Origin: Epiperipatus broadwayi
Lineage: Eukaryota > Onychophora > Udeonychophora > Euonychophora > Peripatidae
Assembly: GCA_028023455.1 (NCBI GenBank)
Contig: JAQFVV010013356.1
Span: 67,501-131,500, forward strand
Length of the DNA stretch: 64,000 nt
Direction of reading: 5' to 3'
The first letter of the stretch is position 1; every line of letters starts with the position of its first letter. The notes beneath the pieces are model-generated. The model was not told the DNA's origin. It did no database searches and saw only the letters and a program-made list of their open reading frames with translations. Of the stretch, positions 63,853-64,000 are shown piece after piece. A program made the translations under genes and the position numbers.

Positions 63853-64000
63853 AAAGGGAAAGAGATAAAGCAATAAATTTTAATCTAAGGAGAGATGTGA
63901 AAATATGGAGGATAATTTATGTTAGTGAGTTAGTAGAAAGAAAGAAGGAACTGCCTGACATAGTTTAAAAGTTAGTAAACGAGTGGAATAGTAAAAGGAA

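Larger units (their letters stand above)
53206..64000. repeat. Right arm of giant imperfect palindrome (continues past the window)
   Basis: Inverted copy of 41,526-52,741, in reverse order: 297-bp foldback, subfamily-E array, 162-bp foldback, LTR fragment and gag-like ORF. It still matches at the last base of the window. The arm is about 420 bp shorter over the same content because the array has one unit fewer. Confidence 0.95.

Noticed and set aside
41526-64000. Palindrome as termini of a single large DNA transposon (Polinton type)
   Set aside because: No polymerase B, integrase, ATPase or capsid frames are present, and the arms meet at a 464-bp spacer rather than flanking a coding body.

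Overview
This is eukaryotic, very AT-rich, repeat-dominated DNA with no host protein-coding gene that I can support. The mix of repeats suggests a mollusc, most likely a cephalopod (octopus or squid). It includes a tRNA-derived SINE, a Penelope-like element with a GIY-YIG domain, two LINE types, non-autonomous Gypsy-like LTR elements, piggyBac-like and other TIR elements, and abundant foldback repeats and (AT)n tracts. The organism call is an inference from repeat content, not from a marker gene. Most short open frames are chance frames or lie within repeats.

Region by region. 1-9,130: intergenic AT-rich DNA, a TTAA-flanked 768-bp element (4,785-5,552), a (TAC)n tract, a palindromic array of a foldback repeat (6,449-7,602), and a decayed Penelope-like element (about 7,757-9,115). 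9,371-20,015: more foldback arrays (9,371-9,862; 18,283-19,040), a SINE head, two small hairpin elements and a 963-bp TIR element (19,053-20,015). 20,622-32,394: a full-length but decayed LINE (ORF1 with a CCHC knuckle; ORF2 with endonuclease, RT and a terminal CCHC motif). It is bounded by a perfect 15-bp target duplication and split inside ORF1 by a young 6.4-kb minus-strand Gypsy-like LTR element. That element has 1.95-kb near-identical LTRs, a tRNA-Pro-like primer site, and one ORF joining a coiled coil to an integrase tail. 33,275-34,440: a second, more decayed LINE. 38,538-43,739: a second non-autonomous LTR element with a coiled-coil gag-like ORF and a truncated 5' LTR.

The dominant structure is a giant imperfect palindrome. 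Left arm 41,526-52,741 is mirrored by right arm 53,206-64,000 around a 464-bp unique spacer. The arms differ by about 1% in the stretches I compared by eye and by one internal repeat unit, and the right arm runs off the window. Inside each arm are smaller palindromes: an array of ~454-bp units in both orientations, a ~297-bp foldback and a ~162-bp foldback. The ~454-bp unit is a diverged relative of the foldback repeats elsewhere in the window. All of them share a core around GGGTCTGAACTCAGTTCAG and several are arranged head-to-head as palindromic arrays. This dispersed family and the nested palindrome are the least ordinary things here.
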